From assembly GCF_023703415.1 (NCBI RefSeq), contig NZ_JAGMTU010000008.1:56773-120772 (forward strand): DNA of 64,000 bases, given 5' to 3'. The notes under the pieces are model-generated. The model had not been told where the DNA came from. It made no database searches and saw only the letters and a list, made by a program, of their open reading frames with translations. How positions within the stretch are numbered: the first letter of the stretch is position 1; every line of letters starts with the position of its first letter. Positions 17,194 through 25,980 of the stretch are shown here, piece after piece. The DNA comes from Microbacterium sp. USTB-Y (lineage in GTDB: Bacteria; Actinomycetota; Actinomycetes; Actinomycetales; Microbacteriaceae). Both the position numbers and the translations under genes were made by a program.

Positions 17194-18447
17194 ATGATGA
17201 CAAGCCCCCAGCACGCCGCCCGGCGCCGCATGTACCGACGCCGACGCTGGATCGTGGGGATCATCGCGGTGATCGTCCTGGCGCTCATCGCGGCCGCGGC
17301 GTTCGTCGTCATCACCTACGCCGATGCGAACAACGGGATCCGCCGCTCGTCGATCGCCGGCCTGACCGGCCCCAAGCAGAACACCGGCGAGTCGAACATC
17401 CTGATCATGGGACTGGACAGCCGCGTGGACGAGAACGGCAATCCGTTCCCCCAGGCGATCTACGACCAGATCCATGCGGAGGACGCCTCGGTCGGCGGGT
17501 ACAACACGAACGTGCTCATGCTGATCCACATCCCGGCTAACGGCGGCAAGGCCGTGGGGATCTCCATCCCCCGCGACGACTACGTGGACTTCCCCGACTC
17601 CCCCGGCGGCGTGGACAAGGGCAAGATCAAGGAGGCCTACGGCGACGCCATGAACGCCTCGCTGCAGAACCTCGCGGACAAGGGGGTCTCCGAGGCCGAC
17701 GCCTACCAGCAGTCGCGCACGGCGGCACGGCAGAGCACGATCAAGACGGTCTCGGCGTTCCTCGGCGGAGTGCGGATCGACCACTTCGTCGAGGTGACGA
17801 TGGCGGCGTTCTACGAGGTGGCCGAGGCCGTGCAGCCGATCACGGTGTGTCTGAACCACGCCACCGCCGACACGTTCTCGGGAGCCGACTTCCCGGCCGG
17901 CGTGCAGGAGCTCAACGCCGCGCAGTCGATGGCCTTCGTGCGCCAGCGCCGCGACACCACCTCGAGCGACTTCGACATGACGGATCTGGATCGCACCCGC
18001 CGCCAGCAGGCGTTCATGGTGTCGCTGGCGGTCAAGCTCAAGCAGGCGTCGACCTTCACCGACTTCGGCAAGCTGCAGAAGCTCATCGACGTCGCCAAGA
18101 AGGACGTGGCGATGGACGACCAGCTGGATCTGCTGTCGTTCGCCCAGCAGGCGCAGAGCCTCGCCGGCGGCAACATCTCCTTCGTCACGCTCCCGATCGA
18201 CCACTTCGACACGGTCGACGGCCAGGACGTGAACATCGTCGACCTCGATGCGATCCGCGCCCAGGTGCACGACCTGCTGAACCCGCCGACGCCGACGGCG
18301 GCGCCGTCCCCCTCGCCGTCGTCGTCATCGTCGTCCGGATCCGACGCGGGCTCCTCCGGCACTCCGGGATCGACGGGCGCGCCGCACCCGGTCTACACCG
18401 ACTCGTCGTCGCCGCTGCAGTCGGGCAACGTGCCCTGCGTGAACTGA
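17194..18447 (+). CDS. LytR-CpsA-Psr (LCP) family cell-envelope phosphotransferase
   Basis: A 417-residue membrane protein: a basic cytoplasmic N-terminus (RRRMYRRRRW), one transmembrane helix at about 20-42, then an extracellular LCP domain beginning at ESNILIMGLDSR (about 66). Conserved catalytic-site segments GISIPRDDYV, GKIKEAYGDA and the later FVRQRRDTTSSDFDMTDLDRTRRQQ are intact. LCP enzymes move undecaprenyl-linked glycopolymers onto peptidoglycan. The C-terminal about 60 residues are Pro/Ser-rich with an SPSPSSSSSSGSD stretch, a typical wall-spanning low-complexity tail. There are tandem ATGs at 17194 and 17197; AGGA lies about 14 nt upstream, so either start is possible. It converges on the next gene with only 15 bp between them. 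Confidence 0.93.
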   Translation: MMTSPQHAARRRMYRRRRWIVGIIAVIVLALIAAAAFVVITYADANNGIRRSSIAGLTGPKQNTGESNILIMGLDSRVDENGNPFPQAIYDQIHAEDASVGGYNTNVLMLIHIPANGGKAVGISIPRDDYVDFPDSPGGVDKGKIKEAYGDAMNASLQNLADKGVSEADAYQQSRTAARQSTIKTVSAFLGGVRIDHFVEVTMAAFYEVAEAVQPITVCLNHATADTFSGADFPAGVQELNAAQSMAFVRQRRDTTSSDFDMTDLDRTRRQQAFMVSLAVKLKQASTFTDFGKLQKLIDVAKKDVAMDDQLDLLSFAQQAQSLAGGNISFVTLPIDHFDTVDGQDVNIVDLDAIRAQVHDLLNPPTPTAAPSPSPSSSSSSGSDAGSSGTPGSTGAPHPVYTDSSSPLQSGNVPCVN

Positions 18448-18462
18448 GTCCGCGACCGACGG

Positions 18463-19071
18463 CTACTGGACGTAGGGCACCGTCAGCACGGCGTCGGTGA
18501 ATCCCGGGGCCGAGAACCGGATGGTGATCACACCGTCCCAGTACGCGGTCCCGTCGTGCGGGGTCTCCGCGCCGTACATGAAGCCGTTCGCGGTGGATCC
18601 GTCGTAGCTCGAGACGACCGGCGTCTGCGTGCTCCCGGCGCCGATCACGGTCTCGAAGACGAAGGTGCTGTGGAGCTGGTCGTCGGCGGCACCGGTCGTC
18701 GTCGTCCATCCGACGATCCCGGCATCGCCGCCGACGATGTTGCCCTTGTAGAGATAGAGCCCCTGGGCCGCGGAGTTGGATCCGGTCCCCTGCCAGGTGA
18801 TCGTCGCCGACACGGTCGTCGACGCCGAGGCGGGAGCCGGCAGCCGCAGCGCGCCGCTCAGGCGGAACTCCGAGCTCCACTGGGGCCCCGTGAAGGTGAG
18901 GACGACGCCCGAGGCGTCGAGGGCGCCGCCGCTCGCCGCGCTGAGCGGGGCCGCGACGGCCGCGGCGATGACGGGGGCGCCCCAGGCCGCCGCCCGCAGA
19001 ACGGAGCGACGCGGGAGCGCACGGGCAGACGGGAGCGCACGGGAAGAGGGGCGTGCCGGGCTGTCGGTCAT
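18463..19071 (-). CDS. Putative Tat-exported secreted protein of unknown function
   Basis: A 202-residue protein with a Tat-like signal: a twin-arginine RRSVLRAAAW at about 21-30, a hydrophobic stretch and an Ala-rich cleavage region near 45. The mature part (about 155 residues) is beta-rich with Ser/Thr/Gly-rich strands (VVLTFTGPQW, TVSATITWQG, TAYWDGVITIRFS), suggesting an immunoglobulin-like or lectin-like sandwich. I do not recognise the family. AAGGA precedes the start. It converges with the LCP gene and lies divergent from an XRE regulator. Possible roles such as a surface or wall-associated protein are inference. Confidence 0.7.
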   Translation of the reverse strand: MTDSPARPSSRALPSARALPRRSVLRAAAWGAPVIAAAVAAPLSAASGGALDASGVVLTFTGPQWSSEFRLSGALRLPAPASASTTVSATITWQGTGSNSAAQGLYLYKGNIVGGDAGIVGWTTTTGAADDQLHSTFVFETVIGAGSTQTPVVSSYDGSTANGFMYGAETPHDGTAYWDGVITIRFSAPGFTDAVLTVPYVQ

Positions 19072-19272
19072 CGGAGTCCTTCGCGTCGACGGCGGCTGCG
19101 GCCGTCGGGTTCCGGCGCACCCAGCATCCTAGCGATATCTCGGTATGCCCCCGCGCCCGCAGCCCATTCTCGACTCGGATCCCCGTCGGATCCGGGCCGG
19201 ATCCGAAATGGGTACTTATGCCCGGGCGTATTAACCCTGGCACAAGTCGCGGACAGTCCCGACGCTGGAAGG

Positions 19273-19548
19273 GTGCCCCGAATCCCGTCCGCCGCTGCCG
19301 CCCACATCGGGGCCCGGATCCGCCTGGCACGGGAATCCTCGACGATGACGCAGGACCAGCTCGCGGCCTTCAGCGACATCGACTCGTCGAACGTGCGCGC
19401 CTACGAGGCCGGACGCGCGCTGCCGAACGTGCAGACCCTGGTGCGCATCGCCGAGACGCTGAAGACCCCGGCGGGCTACTTCCTCGAGGACGTCACGGTC
19501 GAGATGTTCCCGACCTCGACGACGGACCGGCGCCGCCGGGCGAGCTGA
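19273..19548 (+). CDS. XRE-family helix-turn-helix regulator
   Basis: A 91-residue protein, almost entirely one Cro/C1-type HTH domain: IGARIRLARESSTMTQDQLA, DSSNVRAYEAGRALPNVQTLVRIAETLKTPAGYFLE. A GTG at 19273 is taken as the start because it is the nearest start codon before the domain; GGAAG sits too close to be a good Shine-Dalgarno and an upstream GACGCT 6 nt away could mark a leaderless transcript. Small stand-alone XRE proteins often control neighbouring genes. Here the divergent secreted protein and the downstream symporter are candidates, which is inference. A GGATCC-rich palindrome around 19170-19206 lies in its upstream region. Confidence 0.82.
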   Translation: MPRIPSAAAAHIGARIRLARESSTMTQDQLAAFSDIDSSNVRAYEAGRALPNVQTLVRIAETLKTPAGYFLEDVTVEMFPTSTTDRRRRAS

Positions 19549-19769
19549 CCCCGCGGCACGAGCGTCACGGATGCCGCCCGCGGCAGGGACACGGGTCCAC
19601 GCGCCCGTCGCGGGCGACTTCGCCCCGCCCGTCATCCTTCGTCACACCCGCGCCCGGAATACCAGCGGATGCATAGCGTTGACACATCAGGCGCATCATC
19701 GCGCCGCCCCGACGCCCCCAGCGTCGACGCCCTTCCGGCGCGCCCGGCACGCCTTCCCCAGGAGTCTCC

Positions 19770-21260
19770 ATGAGCACCACCGCATCCAGCCCCCGGTCCG
19801 AAGGGACCGCCCGGCGCCCCAAGGCGCCCGACACCCGCGGTCCCGTCCGCAAGCTGCTGACGTCGTTCGGCTTCCAGATCATCGCCGCGCTCGTGCTCGG
19901 CGTGGCGGTGGGCCTGCTCGGCCGTCAGCTCGGCGCCACGCACGACAACCACACGGTGCTGTCCGACACGCTCGACAAGATCGGCGGCTCCTACGTGACG
20001 CTGCTGCGCGCGGCCGTGGTGCCCCTCATCTTCACGGCGATCGTCGCGAGCATCTCGAACCTGCGCCGGGTGCAGAACGCCGCCCGCCTGGCCGGGCAGA
20101 CCATCCTCTGGTTCGCGATCACCGCCTTCATCGCCGTCTCCATCGGCATCGTGCTCGGCATCACCATCCAGCCGGGCGCGCACGCCGGCACCGACCTCGT
20201 GAAGGGCACCGTGCCCACGCAGGGCACCTGGTGGAACTTCCTGCTGGGCCTGATCCCGCAGAACTTCCTCGGCCTCGCGGTCAGCACGAACCCGGGTGAG
20301 GCCGAGGGCACGTTCGTCTCCTCGGTGAACTTCAACATCCTCCAGGTGATCGTGGTCGCCGCCGTCGTCGGCATCGCCGCGCTCAAGGCCGGCCGCAAGG
20401 CCGAGCCGTTCCTCGTGTTCACCGAGTCGCTGCTCAAGGTCATCCAGCGCGTGCTCTGGTGGATCATCCGCATCGCCCCGATCGGCACCTTCGGCCTCAT
20501 CGGATCCGCCGTCATCAACTACGGCTGGGACAAGCTCACCTCGCTCGCCTGGTTCGCCGGCGCGATCTACCTGGGCCTCGCGCTCGTGCTGTTCGTCGTC
20601 TACCCGATCCTGGTGAAGACGCACGGCCTGTCCATCAAGCAGTACTTCACGGGCGTGTGGCCGGCGGTGCAGCTCGGCTTCGTGAGCCGCTCCTCGATCG
20701 GCACCCTGCCCCTCACCGAGCGCGTCACCGAGCGCAACCTCGGCGTGCCCCGCGGCTACGCCTCGTTCGCCGTGCCGCTCGGCGCCACCACCAAGATGGA
20801 CGGCTGCGCCGCGATCTACCCGGCCATCGCCGCGATCTTCGTCGCCCAGTTCTTCGGCATCCAGCTCAACCTGATGCAGTACATCCTGATCGTGATCGTC
20901 TCGGTGGTCGGATCCGCCGCGACCGCCGGCACCACCGGCGCGATCGTGATGCTGACCCTCACCCTGTCGACCCTGGGTCTGCCGCTCGAGGGCGTCGGCC
21001 TCCTGCTCGCGATCGACCCGATCCTCGACATGGGCCGCACCGCGGTCAACGTCGCAGGGCAGGCCCTCGTGCCGACGATCGTCGCGAAGCGCGAGGGGAT
21101 CCTCGACCTCGACCTCTACAACGCGCCGCGCAACGGGCTGCCGTTCGCCGAGGACATCGAGGACGAGGACGCACACGCCGCGGACGACGCCGCCGGCGCG
21201 ACGGACGACGCCGCGACGTCGACCGGATCCGCCGATGCGGAGGCCGTCGCGGCCCGCTGA
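19770..21260 (+). CDS. Dicarboxylate/amino acid:cation symporter (DAACS family), cystine-transporter-like
   Basis: A 496-residue inner-membrane transporter of the GltP/TcyP fold. The HP1 serine-rich tip is present as SRSSIGTLPLT and the substrate-binding TM8 as DMGRTAVNVAG. Compared with archaeal GltPh, the TM7 NMDGT motif reads KMDGC and the TM8 sodium-ligand Asp is replaced by Gln (NVAGQ). The following GCAAIYPAIAA resembles the TcyP-type L-cystine transporters more than glutamate carriers, so cystine or another amino acid is as likely as a dicarboxylate. Its acidic Ala/Asp/Glu C-terminus (after LPFAEDIEDED) is cytoplasmic. The ATG at 19770 has AGGAGTC just upstream. It is monocistronic with a strong terminator after it. 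Confidence 0.9.
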   Translation: MSTTASSPRSEGTARRPKAPDTRGPVRKLLTSFGFQIIAALVLGVAVGLLGRQLGATHDNHTVLSDTLDKIGGSYVTLLRAAVVPLIFTAIVASISNLRRVQNAARLAGQTILWFAITAFIAVSIGIVLGITIQPGAHAGTDLVKGTVPTQGTWWNFLLGLIPQNFLGLAVSTNPGEAEGTFVSSVNFNILQVIVVAAVVGIAALKAGRKAEPFLVFTESLLKVIQRVLWWIIRIAPIGTFGLIGSAVINYGWDKLTSLAWFAGAIYLGLALVLFVVYPILVKTHGLSIKQYFTGVWPAVQLGFVSRSSIGTLPLTERVTERNLGVPRGYASFAVPLGATTKMDGCAAIYPAIAAIFVAQFFGIQLNLMQYILIVIVSVVGSAATAGTTGAIVMLTLTLSTLGLPLEGVGLLLAIDPILDMGRTAVNVAGQALVPTIVAKREGILDLDLYNAPRNGLPFAEDIEDEDAHAADDAAGATDDAATSTGSADAEAVAAR

Positions 21261-21276
21261 TCCCGGTTCACCGCTC

Positions 21277-21313
21277 GAGGCCCTCGGATCCCGTCTCGGG
21301 ATCCGAGGGCCTC
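21277..21313. terminator. Terminator after the DAACS symporter gene
   Basis: A perfect 16-bp stem, GAGGCCCTCGGATCCC with its complement, around the loop GTCTC, starting 17 bp after the stop and followed by GTCGCTTC. Confidence 0.85.
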
Positions 21314-21390
21314 GTCGCTTCAGCGCGGGCGACGAGATCCCTCCGCCCGTCCGGCGACCCGAAGCGGGTCCGGCGGGCGCTCCTGGGCCT

Positions 21391-21447
21391 TCCCGTCGCA
21401 GAAGATGTCGTCATCTCCCGCCCGGAACGACGTTCTTCGCGACGGGA
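21391..21447. repeat. Family-3 palindromic element (TCGCAGAAGATGTCGT type), copy 1
   Basis: The 21-bp left arm starts TCCCGTCGCAGAAGATG and the right arm (21427-21447) ends CTTCGCGACGGGA; about 18 of 21 positions pair, with a 15-bp loop. It lies between the convergent symporter and antiporter genes. Other copies are at 28970 and 46290. Confidence 0.85.
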
Positions 21448-21484
21448 GCGGATCCCCTGCCAGCTCTCACGCGCCCCGCACGGG

Positions 21485-23224
21485 TCAGCGCTCCGCGGGA
21501 CCCGTCGCCATCCGGGTGTCCAGCGCAAGCTCCTCCGCGTCCATCGCGTGGATCAGCTCGCGCATGACCTCCTCGTTCAGCGTGCCCGCGTCGCGCTCGG
21601 AGATGAGCACGTCACGGCGCACCTGCAACCACCCCTTCGACAGGCCGACGAGCTCGTCCCGGCTCGGCCGCGGCATGCTGTCCTCATCGCGCTGCCCCTG
21701 CGCGGTGTCGCGCTCGACGCGGGTGAACCGCTGCGCGAACCGGTCGAACCAGCCCAGCGATGCCGCCCCGTGGGTCCGCTCCCACGCCGTGCGCTTCTCG
21801 TCGAGGAAGACCTTGCCCGCGTCGCGGGTGCGCGCCCGCACCTGGGCCAGCTGGCGCCGGTCCTCCTCCTCCTCGTCCGACACATCGGCGACGCCCAGGC
21901 CCTTGATCAGCAGCGGCAGCGTCAGCCCCTGCAGCAGCAGCGTGCCCACGGTCACCAGGAACGCGACGACGACGATCGCATGCGCCGCCTCCGTCTCGAG
22001 CCCGGCGAGGTCGGCTGCGGCGAGCGCCGTGGCGAGCGTCACCACTCCGCGCATTCCGGCCCAGGAGATCACCGCGTTGTCGCGCCAGCTCAGCTGCGAC
22101 TCCCGGAAGCGCTCGCGCAGCTCCTCCTCGCTCGGGCGTCGGGCGCTCCGGCCCCGGCGCCGCTGCTTCTCCGCCACGGCATCGGACCGCTTCTGGAACT
22201 CGCCGGATGCGAGGGCCCTCTCGAACTGCCGCAACTTCAGTCGCGACCAGAACTCGCCCCAGGCCGAGGCCGGGTACACGAACAGCGGCCGCACCAGCAG
22301 CACCACGACGAAGACCCCGGCGGAGAGCCACAGCACGCCCCCGACCTGCGTCGCGCCGAGCTCGGCGAGGACGGGCGGCAGTTGCAACCCGATGTAGCCG
22401 AACACGAACGACTCCAGCAGGAAGTCCGCCGACAGCCAGATCGGCGCCTCCTGCATCCGGGTCGCGTAGCTCGTGCGGGGTGCGTTGTAGCCGACGACGA
22501 GCCCCATCGCGACGACCGCGAGCACACCGGATCCCTGGAGGTGCTCGGTGATCGCGTAGACGCCGAACGGCGCGAGCAGTCCGAACGTGCCGATCACGAC
22601 CGGATCCGAGATCCGCATGCGCAACTGATGCATGGCGAGTCCGGCGACCACCCCGATCACGACCCCGACGACGACCGCGACGGCGAACTGGCCGATGCCC
22701 CCGCCCAGGGCCACCGTCGCGCCCGCCACGATCGCGGCGAACACGCGGTACAGCGTGAGCGAGGTCGCGTCGTTGATGAGGCTCTCGCCGCTGAGCACCG
22801 TCATCACGCGGCGCGGCAGCCCGAGCCGGCGACCGATCGCGGCGGCGGAGACGGCGTCGGGCGGGGCGACGATCGCACCGAGGAGCAGGGCCCCGGGCAG
22901 GGTGAGCGAGGGCATGATCAGCCACGCGACGAGCCCGACCGCGGCCGTCGTCACGACGACCAGGCCGATGCCGAGCCGACGGATCTGGGGCAGGCTGCGG
23001 CGGAAGCTCACGAACGACACGTCCAACGACGCCGAGTACAGCAGCGGCGGCAGCACCAGGGTCAGCAGCACATGCCCGTCGATGCGGAGGTTCGGCACGG
23101 CCGGGATGAACGACACGGCGAGCGCCACCACCGTGACCAGCAGGGGCGCGGGCCAGCCCCGCCAGCGGGCGACCGCCGCGACGATGACGGATCCGACCAG
23201 CACGTAGAAGATCTCGGCGTCCAT
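21485..23224 (-). CDS. CPA1-family sodium(cation)/proton antiporter
   Basis: A 579-residue membrane protein with about 12 N-terminal helices (residues 1-410) and a roughly 110-residue charged cytoplasmic tail. The ion-binding region has APPDAVSAAAIGRRLGLP, with Pro-Asp in place of the Asn-Asp of electroneutral NhaP-type antiporters, then GESLINDATSL with its conserved Glu and Asp. Such proteins exchange Na+ (or K+) for H+ at the cytoplasmic membrane and control pH and salt. A loop with RKRSDAV and RRRGRSARR-like basic clusters sits before the last helices. No Shine-Dalgarno is seen; TAGCCT lies 6 nt before the ATG, suggesting a leaderless transcript. Confidence 0.93.
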   Translation of the reverse strand: MDAEIFYVLVGSVIVAAVARWRGWPAPLLVTVVALAVSFIPAVPNLRIDGHVLLTLVLPPLLYSASLDVSFVSFRRSLPQIRRLGIGLVVVTTAAVGLVAWLIMPSLTLPGALLLGAIVAPPDAVSAAAIGRRLGLPRRVMTVLSGESLINDATSLTLYRVFAAIVAGATVALGGGIGQFAVAVVVGVVIGVVAGLAMHQLRMRISDPVVIGTFGLLAPFGVYAITEHLQGSGVLAVVAMGLVVGYNAPRTSYATRMQEAPIWLSADFLLESFVFGYIGLQLPPVLAELGATQVGGVLWLSAGVFVVVLLVRPLFVYPASAWGEFWSRLKLRQFERALASGEFQKRSDAVAEKQRRRGRSARRPSEEELRERFRESQLSWRDNAVISWAGMRGVVTLATALAAADLAGLETEAAHAIVVVAFLVTVGTLLLQGLTLPLLIKGLGVADVSDEEEEDRRQLAQVRARTRDAGKVFLDEKRTAWERTHGAASLGWFDRFAQRFTRVERDTAQGQRDEDSMPRPSRDELVGLSKGWLQVRRDVLISERDAGTLNEEVMRELIHAMDAEELALDTRMATGPAER

Positions 23225-23230
23225 GCGGTC

Positions 23231-23236
23231 AGGCTA
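23231..23236 (-). promoter_or_regulatory. -10 box for a leaderless antiporter mRNA
   Basis: TAGCCT on the minus strand, 6 nt before the ATG at 23224, with no purine-rich ribosome-binding site in between. Confidence 0.45.
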
Positions 23237-23334
23237 CCGGGGCGCCGCTTTCGCGCCTCTGTCGCGGCGCTGTCGCGTGCCGTCGGGCACCGCTCACGAC
23301 CCTTCCGGGGGCCGTCGTCTCCTGCGCGCTCGCA

Positions 23335-23411
23335 CAATTCAGGCCGGCGCCGCTCGATAGCCGGCGTTTCCGCCCGTCCGGGCTCACTCCGCCAGCTGCA
23401 GCCTGAGTTAT
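23335..23411. repeat. Family-2 palindromic element, copy 2 (degenerate)
   Basis: CAATTCAGGCCGGC at 23335 pairs imperfectly with GCCTGAGTTATG near 23401-23412. It occupies the gap between the divergent antiporter and luciferase-like genes; the rest of that 322-bp gap shows no gene. Confidence 0.6.
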
Positions 23412-23546
23412 GCGCCGGGCACGGGGCGCCCCCTCCCGACGCCCCCACCCCGGAAGGCCCGAACCGACCCGCGACCCTGTCCCTCGACGCTCGCCTCCGG
23501 TCGCAGGCCCGGAATGCACCGGACCTCCGTCGCGTTGCCCTCAGGG

Positions 23547-24590
23547 ATGTCTTCTCTCGCGCTCTCCGTCCTCGACCTCGTCCCCGTCCGCACCGGGCAG
23601 TCCAGTGCCCAGGCGGTGTCGGCGTCGCTCGCCCTCGCCGCCCGCGCCGACGACCTCGGCTACCGCCGGTACTGGTTCGCCGAGCACCACAACATGCCCG
23701 CGGTCGCCTCGACCGCGCCGCCGGTGCTCATCGCAGCGGCCGCGGCCCGCACGTCGCGGATCCGGGTCGGATCCGGCGGGGTGATGCTGCCGAACCACGC
23801 GCCGCTCATCGTCGCCGAGCAGTTCGCCGCCCTCGAGGCGATCGCCCCGGGCCGGGTCGACCTGGGCATCGGCCGCGCCCCCGGGAGCGACCCCGTGATC
23901 ACCCAGCTCCTGCGGGCGTCCGGCACCGCCGGCGACGTGGAGCGGTTCCCCGACCACGTGCAGGACATCGCCCTCATGCTGCAGCCCGACGGCGCGACCG
24001 TGCAGTTCACGTCCGGCGGCGAGTACGCGGTGCGGTCGACGCCCGCCGCGACCGGCGCTCCCGAGGTGTGGCTGCTCGGATCCAGCGATTACTCCGCGCA
24101 GCTTGCGGCGTCGCTCGGCCTGCCGTACGTGTTCGCGAACCACTTCTCCGGCCAGGGCCTCGACCGCGCCCTCGCCCTGTACCGCGAGGGCTTCCGCCCC
24201 ACCGAGGCGCACCCCGAGCCGCGCACCTTCCTCACCGCGAACGTCGTCGCGGCGCCCACCGCCGAGGAGGCCGCGGAGCGCGCGATCCCCCAGCTGCGGA
24301 TGATGGCGCGCCTGCGCCTGAACCGTCCGCTCACCGCTCTGGAGACCGTGGAGCAGGCCACGGCCGCGCTCGCCGCCGCGCCGGATCCGCAGGAGGAGCA
24401 GATCCACGCCGCCGCGCTCGCGAACTGGTTCGTCGGCGACGGCGCGACCGTTCGCGCCGACCTCGAGGCCTTCGCGGCGCAGCACGGCGTCGACGAGATC
24501 ATGGTCTCCCCCGTCGCCGGCTCCTTCGCCGCCGAGGATCCCGACCGCACGCCGGGTCGTACGCAGACACTGGAGCTGCTCGCGGGCTGA
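23547..24590 (+). CDS. Luciferase-like (LLM class) flavin-dependent oxidoreductase
   Basis: A 347-residue bacterial-luciferase-fold protein with the class segments LSVLDLVPVR at the N-terminus, RYWFAEHHNMP, the flavin-phosphate region VGSGGVMLPNH, and DLGIGRAPGSDP. This pattern matches the MsnO8-like LLM subfamily, which uses reduced FMN or F420 and O2; natural substrates are mostly unknown. The start is taken at 23547 because LSVLDLVPVR is normally preceded by only a few residues; an in-frame ATG at 23514 is possible, and neither has a clear ribosome-binding site. It is convergent with pheA. No pathway partner is evident. Confidence 0.9.
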   Translation: MSSLALSVLDLVPVRTGQSSAQAVSASLALAARADDLGYRRYWFAEHHNMPAVASTAPPVLIAAAAARTSRIRVGSGGVMLPNHAPLIVAEQFAALEAIAPGRVDLGIGRAPGSDPVITQLLRASGTAGDVERFPDHVQDIALMLQPDGATVQFTSGGEYAVRSTPAATGAPEVWLLGSSDYSAQLAASLGLPYVFANHFSGQGLDRALALYREGFRPTEAHPEPRTFLTANVVAAPTAEEAAERAIPQLRMMARLRLNRPLTALETVEQATAALAAAPDPQEEQIHAAALANWFVGDGATVRADLEAFAAQHGVDEIMVSPVAGSFAAEDPDRTPGRTQTLELLAG

Positions 24591-24660
24591 GCCCCGCATG
24601 GGCGACGGCGCCCGGCGCCGGGCGACCGTCGACCCGCGCCGTTGTGCAGGACGCCCCTGC

Positions 24661-24762
24661 CGTTCTGCAGGAGCCACCCGGCCGGACGCGGCGGATTATG
24701 TCGGTTTCGCGGTCGGATCCGGTCCGTGGCCCTGCATATCGTCGGGCCCTCCCTGCAGAACG
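24661..24762. repeat. Palindromic element of CGTTCTGCAG type
   Basis: CGTTCTGCAG (24661-24670) is inverted at 24753-24762. Around it are direct repeats: a second GTGCAGGA at 24643 and CAGACCGACGGCCC at about 24777 and 24810. It fills the 254-bp gap between the convergent flavin oxidoreductase gene and pheA. Only copy of this type seen. Confidence 0.65.
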
Positions 24763-24844
24763 TCCGCGCCCCCGGCAGACCGACGGCCCCGCAACCCGAG
24801 CAGCCCGACAGACCGACGGCCCGAGCAGCCCGCGAGCGCCCGGC

Positions 24845-25798
24845 CTATGCCTCGGGCTCGCCGCTCACGAGCGCCCGCAGCCAGTCCCTGGCCTCGACGA
24901 ACACGTCGTCGGCGTACCGCTCCGGGTACTGCACGATGCGACGGTCGGCGCGGGGGTAGGAGCCGAGGTAGACGACGCGCGGGCTGAACCGGCGGATGCC
25001 GAGCAGCGCGTCGGCCATGCGCTCGTCCTGGATGTGCCCGTCGGCGTCGAGCACGAATCGGTAGCGCCCCAGCTCGTCGCCGATCGGGCGCGACTGCAGC
25101 AGCGACAGGTTGATGCCGCGGGTGGAGAACTGCTCCAGCAGCTCGAGCAGCGCACCGGCGTGGTCCTCCGGGAGCTCGACGATGAGCGACGTCTTGTCGG
25201 CGCCGGTCGGCGGCGCCGGAGCTACGGTGCGGGCGACCAGCACGAACCGGGTGACGGCGTTGTCGTTGTCGCCGATGCCGTCGGCCAGAAGCTCGAGCTC
25301 GTGGTGCTGCACGACGCCGGGGGCGGCGATGGCGGCATCCGCCGGCAGGGATCCGTCGAGGATCCCGAGCGCCGAGGCGACGTTGCTCGCCGCGGGCACA
25401 TGCTGATGACGCGGGAGGTGCTCGCCGAGCCACCCGTAGCACTGCGCGTAGGCGACGGGATGCGCCGCGACGACCGTCACGTCCTCCAGTCGCTTCCCGG
25501 GGGCCGCCACGAGAACGAAGTCGACCTTGACGAGGTACTCGCCGACGATCCGCAGACCGGGGAGGGTGGCCAGGGCGTCGAGCGTGGTGGTGACACCGCC
25601 CTCGACCGAGTTCTCGATCGCGATCATCGCCGCGTCGCTGCGCCCCTCGAGCACGTCCGCGAGCGCCTCGCCGACGTTGTGCACGGCGCGCCACTCCTGC
25701 CCGCGGGCTTCGGGCACCTGGTCCAGCGCCGCCTCGGTGAAGGTGCCCGCGGGCCCGAGGTAGCTGTAGGTGCGGCGGGCGGAGGCGGCATCGGTCAC
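24845..25798 (-). CDS. pheA: Prephenate dehydratase (PheA)
   Basis: A 317-residue monofunctional prephenate dehydratase. The catalytic domain (about 1-190) opens with YLGPAGTFTEAAL and carries the essential T183-R184-F185 triad in VTRFVLV. The C-terminal ACT domain (about 200-275) has GALLELLEQFSTRGINLSLLQSRP, the phenylalanine feedback-binding region. It converts prephenate to phenylpyruvate in phenylalanine synthesis. The start is a GTG at 25798 with no Shine-Dalgarno; TAGGCT lies 7 nt upstream, so the mRNA is probably leaderless. It is divergent from pgm with a 182-bp gap. Confidence 0.96.
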   Translation of the reverse strand: MTDAASARRTYSYLGPAGTFTEAALDQVPEARGQEWRAVHNVGEALADVLEGRSDAAMIAIENSVEGGVTTTLDALATLPGLRIVGEYLVKVDFVLVAAPGKRLEDVTVVAAHPVAYAQCYGWLGEHLPRHQHVPAASNVASALGILDGSLPADAAIAAPGVVQHHELELLADGIGDNDNAVTRFVLVARTVAPAPPTGADKTSLIVELPEDHAGALLELLEQFSTRGINLSLLQSRPIGDELGRYRFVLDADGHIQDERMADALLGIRRFSPRVVYLGSYPRADRRIVQYPERYADDVFVEARDWLRALVSGEPEA

Positions 25799-25805
25799 GG
25801 CGTTC

Positions 25806-25811
25806 AGCCTA
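25806..25811 (-). promoter_or_regulatory. -10 box for leaderless pheA mRNA
   Basis: TAGGCT on the minus strand, 7 nt before the GTG start of pheA. Confidence 0.5.
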
Positions 25812-25980
25812 GTCCGGGGTGCGCTCCCGGTTCGGGTCGATGACGCGGACGCCGCCCGTCCCGTCCCGGATGGACGACGCAGAGCCGGATCCGATCCGGT
25901 GATCCGACCGGATCCGGGCGCCGTGCGCCCCGCCCTGAAACGATGATGCGCTCGGGGGCCCGGCGGGGCAGACTATCCCC

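Noticed and set aside
19679..19684. TTGACA upstream of the DAACS symporter gene taken as a -35 box
   Set aside because: No -10 hexamer at 16-19 bp spacing; kept out of the promoter list.
20459..25843. 1794-codon plus-strand ORF
   Set aside because: Crosses several real genes in other frames, repeat elements and a terminator; low-complexity Arg/Asp/His composition.
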